A DNA stretch of 64,000 nt from DLAJ01 sp964655525 (GTDB lineage Bacteria > Bacillota > Clostridia > Lachnospirales > Lachnospiraceae), in the NCBI GenBank assembly GCA_964655525.1, contig CAZZNE010000005.1, positions 62,001-126,000 on the forward strand, in the 5' to 3' direction. Position 1 is the stretch's first letter. Every line of letters begins with the position of its first letter. The translations under genes and the position numbers were made by a program. Of this stretch, positions 61,249 to 64,000 are shown piece by piece. Under the pieces are notes generated by a model that did not search any database, was not told the origin of the DNA, and was given only the letters and a program-made list of their open reading frames with translations.

Positions 61249-61679
61249 TGATCAACGGACCAAATCTGAATTTTTTGGGAATCCGTGAAAAACAAGTTTA
61301 CGGCACGCAGAATTATGATGATCTGCTTCATATGATCGCCGAGAAAGCGAAAGAGACAGAAACGAAGATCGAGGTATTCCAGTCCAACCATGAGGGGGCG
61401 ATCATCGACCGGATACAGGACGCATATTTTGACGGCACGCAGGGCATCGTCATCAATCCGGGCGCGTATACGCATTACAGCTATGCCATTCACGACGCGC
61501 TGCAAAGCGTCACGATGCCGAAGGTGGAAATCCATATTTCGGATATTACGTCGCGGGAGGAGTTCCGAAAGGTGTCCGTGACGGCGCCCGCCTGTGATCA
61601 CCAGATTTACGGGAAGGGATTTCCGGGATATTTAGAGGCGATCGATCAGGTGATCGCGCTCATCAGAGAACGGGAATAG
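61236..61679 (+). CDS. aroQ: Type II 3-dehydroquinate dehydratase AroQ
   Basis: AroQ makes 3-dehydroshikimate, the substrate of AroE. The 147 residues include N-G-P-N-L-N-F-L-G, the E-x-x-Q-S-N-H-E-G motif, N-P-G-A-Y-T-H-Y-S, and E-V-H-I-S-like V-E-I-H-I-S-D-I. Catalytic Tyr and His positions are present. It starts 13 bases before the aroK stop. A small AAAATC/GATTTT hairpin follows its stop. Confidence 0.97.
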   Translation: MQLLVINGPNLNFLGIREKQVYGTQNYDDLLHMIAEKAKETETKIEVFQSNHEGAIIDRIQDAYFDGTQGIVINPGAYTHYSYAIHDALQSVTMPKVEIHISDITSREEFRKVSVTAPACDHQIYGKGFPGYLEAIDQVIALIRERE

Positions 61680-61718
61680 ATAAAAATCAAAGATTTTACC
61701 TATTTCGCCAAAAAATAG

Positions 61719-61745
61719 TTGAAAAATATGCGTTTATAGTATAAA
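61719..61745 (+). promoter_or_regulatory. Possible promoter of efp
   Basis: TTGAAA at 61719 and TATAAA at 61740 are 15 bases apart, a short but workable spacing; TAGTTG at 61716 with an 18-base spacer is an alternative -35. The site lies about 42 bases before efp. Confidence 0.45.
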
Positions 61746-61786
61746 CTAAATGGGAATTATAACGTGAATAGCGGGAGGATTATTTT

Positions 61787-62344
61787 ATGATATCTGCAGG
61801 TGATTTTAGAAACGGCATCACCATTGAGTTGGACGGTAACATTTTCCAGATCATTGAGTTCCAGCATGTAAAACCGGGCAAGGGCGCAGCCTTTGTCAGA
61901 ACGAAACTGAAAAATATTATCAACGGTGGCGTTGTTGAGAGGAGCTTCAGACCGACTGAGAAATGTCCGCAGGCACGTATTGACAGAAAAGATATGCAGT
62001 ATCTTTACGAGGATGGCGGTTTATATAATTTCATGGATACCGAGACCTATGATCAGGTTGCGCTGAACGCGGATACGGTCGGCGACGCGCTGAAATATGT
62101 CAAGGAGAACGAAATGGTAAAGATATGTTCCCACAACGGGAATGTATTTGCGATTGAGCCGCCTCTGTTTGTGGAGCTTGAGATTACCGATACCGAGCCG
62201 GGCTTTAAGGGCGATACCGCAACGGGCGCGACCAAGCCGGCAACGGTGGAGACCGGTGCGCAGGTCAACGTTCCTCTGTTTGTCAATCAGGGGGACAAGA
62301 TCAAGATCGATACGAGAACCGGGGAGTATCTTTCCAGAGCATAA
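61787..62344 (+). CDS. efp: Elongation factor P
   Basis: The 185 residues have the three-barrel EF-P fold signature: I-S-A-G-D-F-R-N-G at the start, H-V-K-P-G-K-G-A-A-F-V-R around the conserved tip Lys, and a C-terminal G-x-x-V-N-V-P-L-F-V-N-Q-G-D-K-I-K-I-D-T-R-T-G-E-Y. EF-P relieves ribosome stalling at polyproline. This is of interest next to a genome with Thr-Pro-rich surface proteins. GGGAGG precedes the ATG. Confidence 0.98.
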   Translation: MISAGDFRNGITIELDGNIFQIIEFQHVKPGKGAAFVRTKLKNIINGGVVERSFRPTEKCPQARIDRKDMQYLYEDGGLYNFMDTETYDQVALNADTVGDALKYVKENEMVKICSHNGNVFAIEPPLFVELEITDTEPGFKGDTATGATKPATVETGAQVNVPLFVNQGDKIKIDTRTGEYLSRA

Positions 62345-62372
62345 AAAAGAATCTGCATAATAGAAAACTGAT

Positions 62373-62422
62373 AAGACAATGGAGAAGATTTGAAACATGC
62401 TTTCTTTTTCATTGTCTTTTTT
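62373..62422 (+). terminator. Terminator after efp
   Basis: AAGACAATG (62373-62381) pairs with CATTGTCTT (62410-62418), with AGAAG/CTTTCT-type pairing in the loop, and the right arm runs into six T's. It is 28 bases after the efp stop. Confidence 0.75.
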
Positions 62423-62453
62423 ATTGTCTGAAATCAAATACATGGGGGTTACA

Positions 62454-62530
62454 GGTTGAAAAATCAGAGATTTTTCAACCGGCGAATTTGTGCTGACGCC
62501 CAAATTCGCGGGCTATTGACAGCATGGAGG
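62454..62530 (+). repeat. Composite palindromic intergenic module, copy 2 (before the DUF5688 gene)
   Basis: A perfect 12-bp hairpin (62454-62465 with 62469-62480) is followed by GCGAATTTG (62482-62490), which pairs with CAAATTCGC (62501-62509). A tail shared with 54755-54798 contains TGCTG (62491) and CAGCA (62520) around CCC/GGG, and ends in GGAGG (62526-62530), the next gene's ribosome site. Confidence 0.8.
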
Positions 62531-62536
62531 TTAAAA

Positions 62537-63487
62537 ATGAGGAATCAAAATACAACAGATCACAAACAATTAACACAGCAGGACTTTGTCGAGCAGGCAG
62601 AAAAAGCATTGCGCAAGGCTGTTGGCAGCGAGGCGGATGTCTCGGTTCAAAAAGTCTGCAAAAATAACGGCATCGTACTGACGGGAGTCAGCATTTTCGG
62701 GCAGGAGAGGAATGTATCGCCGACCGTTTATCTGGAAAGCTATTACGAACAATATTTACAGGGGGAGAGCATGGAGGAGATTCTGGAAGAAATTCTATCC
62801 TGTTACCGGGAACATGACCCATGGCTTTCCTTTGACACCGGATTTTTTGTGGACTATGAGCTTGCGAAGGAGCATATTGCGTACAAGCTGATCAGTTGCG
62901 AAAAAAACGAAAAGCTTTTGGAGGAAATACCGTACATTCCCTATTTAGATCTTGCGATCACGTTTTTCTGTAAAATAGAACATGAGGAACTTGGATGCGG
63001 AGCCATACAGGTGCGCAACGAGCATATGTGGATGTGGGGCGTTACCAAAGAACAGTTATTGGAAGACGCCAAGCGGAATATGCGCACATTGTATCCGGAA
63101 CTGGTCTGTACCATGCCGGAGCTGTTAAAGAGCGTGGAAAAAGAGCAGGAGGTTCCGCAGGAGATGATCGAAGAGGTCGAAAAAGCAAAGGAAATCGCGA
63201 TGTATGTTGTGACAAACACATATAAGAGCTACGGAGCGGCGGTCATGCTGTATGAAGGAATTTTTGACGGACTATCGGAGCGGTTGAAAAGCAGTCTTGC
63301 CATTCTGCCAAGCTCCGTGCATGAGCTGATCGTCCTGCCGGTGCGGAGTAAAGAGGAGGCGGCTTCCCTGCGTGATATGGTGCATGAGATCAATACAACG
63401 CGCGTAGAGCCGGAGGAAGTATTGACGGACAGCGTGTATTATTACGGACAGGATGCGCGCACTGTGACGCTTCTAGGGAAACACTGA
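62537..63487 (+). CDS. DUF5688-type protein of unknown function
   Basis: ATG 62537 is chosen because GGAGG lies 6 bases upstream; the frame extends upstream through the repeat module. The 316 soluble residues lack a signal or membrane helix. Features include Y-L-E-S-Y-Y-E-Q-Y, I-P-Y-L-D-L-A-I-T-F, a middle block M-W-M-W-G-V-T-K-E-Q-L, then M-L-Y-E-G-I-F-D-G-L and a C-terminal S-S-V-H-E-L-I-V-L-P. This resembles DUF5688 proteins common in Lachnospiraceae. Function is unknown; I make no guess. Its stop codon lies inside a palindrome. Confidence 0.75.
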   Translation: MRNQNTTDHKQLTQQDFVEQAEKALRKAVGSEADVSVQKVCKNNGIVLTGVSIFGQERNVSPTVYLESYYEQYLQGESMEEILEEILSCYREHDPWLSFDTGFFVDYELAKEHIAYKLISCEKNEKLLEEIPYIPYLDLAITFFCKIEHEELGCGAIQVRNEHMWMWGVTKEQLLEDAKRNMRTLYPELVCTMPELLKSVEKEQEVPQEMIEEVEKAKEIAMYVVTNTYKSYGAAVMLYEGIFDGLSERLKSSLAILPSSVHELIVLPVRSKEEAASLRDMVHEINTTRVEPEEVLTDSVYYYGQDARTVTLLGKH

Positions 63488-63509
63488 TTTAATCAGTGTT
63501 TCCCTAGAA
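63471..63509 (+). repeat. 39-nt perfect palindrome over the DUF5688 stop codon
   Basis: Nineteen bases on each side of a single T are exactly self-complementary. The inner 27 bases match 54703-54729 with one difference. The stop codon at 63485-63487 is part of the left arm. No T-run follows. Confidence 0.9.
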
Positions 63510-63571
63510 GAAGCGGGAGCGTGAGAGCGCAGCGCAAGGGAGGCGCGGGATAAGAAAATCACGCAAATATA

Positions 63572-63601
63572 TTGACGGATACGCGAAAAAAGAGCTATAG
63601 T
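63572..63601 (+). promoter_or_regulatory. Sigma-A promoter of the DUF3737-like gene
   Basis: TTGACG at 63572 and TATAGT at 63596 are 18 bases apart, about 30 bases before the next start codon. Confidence 0.7.
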
Positions 63602-63632
63602 GAAAGACAGTGAAAGAAAGGCGGTTTTCATA

Positions 63633-64000
63633 ATGGAGTATGAGAAAGAGTATAAAAATCAGTGCTATGATGAGGAACGCGCATTATATGGCGTAAGGAA
63701 TACGTTGGTGGAGCATTGTGTGTTTGACGGACCCGCGGACGGAGAATCGGCATTGAAAGAGAGTAAGAATATCGCAGTTCGTAATTGTCAGTTTATGCTG
63801 CGCTATCCGTTTTGGCATGTGGAGCAGGGCGTGATCGAAAATTGTACGATGTCGGAGGGCTGCCGCGCGGCGCTTTGGTATGATACCGATGTGACAATCA
63901 ATGACTGCGACATGGGAGGCATCAAGGCGCTGCGTGAATGCGCGAAAATGAGTTTACATAACTGCCGTATCGTATCGCCAGAGTTTTCGTGGCGCTGTGC
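63633..64000 (+). CDS. DUF3737-like beta-helix protein, N-terminal part
   Basis: The frame is open to the window end; 122 residues are visible. It begins M-E-Y-E-K-E-Y and has short repeated strands, such as V-E-H-C-V-F-D-G-P-A-D-G-E-S-A-L, I-A-V-R-N-C-Q-F, V-I-E-N-C-T-M and V-T-I-N-D-C-D-M, with Asn/Asp-Cys turns at about 20-23 residue spacing. This is a right-handed beta-helix as in DUF3737 proteins. Those are thought to be cytoplasmic or surface proteins of unknown function. AAAGG precedes the ATG at a slightly long distance. The promoter entry just upstream gives it its own transcript. Confidence 0.8.
   Translation, partial: MEYEKEYKNQCYDEERALYGVRNTLVEHCVFDGPADGESALKESKNIAVRNCQFMLRYPFWHVEQGVIENCTMSEGCRAALWYDTDVTINDCDMGGIKALRECAKMSLHNCRIVSPEFSWRC

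Noticed and set aside
63471..63509. Rho-independent terminator after the DUF5688 gene
   Set aside because: No T-run follows the palindrome, and the same core occurs upstream of another gene, which fits a repeat element better.

Overview
The window is a Gram-positive, Clostridia-type chromosome segment, most like Lachnospiraceae (the Roseburia/Eubacterium group). The evidence is the FliY-type switch protein, CheC and CheD, an FlbD/FliA-containing single fla/che supercluster, a YlmC/YmxH-family sporulation protein, strong AGGAGG ribosome sites, and DUF5057/DUF5688/DUF3737-type proteins. Species cannot be named from the sequence alone. All 61 genes called here lie on the + strand; nothing on the - strand looks real.

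Region 1 (1-13818) is a type IV pilus or pseudopilus cluster. It holds the end of a PilO-like gene, then four genes with prepilin-type N-termini (PilV-, PilX-, FimT/GspH- and PilW-like, several unusually large), then a 2416-residue secreted modular protein. The layout resembles minor pilin plus tip-protein operons of other bacteria. It ends in a perfect 13-bp hairpin terminator.

Region 2 (about 13960-46658) is one 32-kb motility operon. After a two-promoter leader come flgB, flgC, fliE, fliF, fliG, fliH, fliI, fliJ, motE-like, fliK, flgD, a small flagellar operon protein, flgE, flbD, motA, motB, fliL, fliM, fliY, cheY, fliO, fliP, fliQ, fliR, flhB, flhA, flhF, flhG, a YcgR/PilZ gene, cheB, cheA, cheW, cheC, cheD, a small membrane protein and fliA. 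A T-tailed terminator follows fliA. These genes give the basal body, export gate, hook, stator, C-ring, placement GTPases, chemotaxis core and the flagellar sigma factor. Filament genes, flgG/flgK and cheR are not here.

Region 3 (46709-52027) carries a FapA/DUF342 protein, a 108-aa unknown, a SwrB-like protein with a very long Ala/Glu coiled coil, an anchored MltG-like fragment with a Thr-Pro linker, a YlmC/YmxH-family PRC-barrel protein and nrdR. Region 4 (52101-63487) has a sensor HD-GYP protein with a C-terminal receiver, a LarC C-terminal-type protein, a TrpB2-type enzyme, a CoA block (ECF S component, coaX, coaBC), a yqeG-aroE-aroK-aroQ block joined by short overlaps, efp and a DUF5688 protein. 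The window ends inside a DUF3737-like gene.

The least explained signals are non-coding. Palindromic intergenic modules recur between genes. Two of them share a roughly 44-nt tail that ends in the ribosome site of the next gene and can fold in two competing ways. Tandem 27-28-nt hairpin units occur at two other places, and the flgB leader has a terminator-like hairpin between two promoters.
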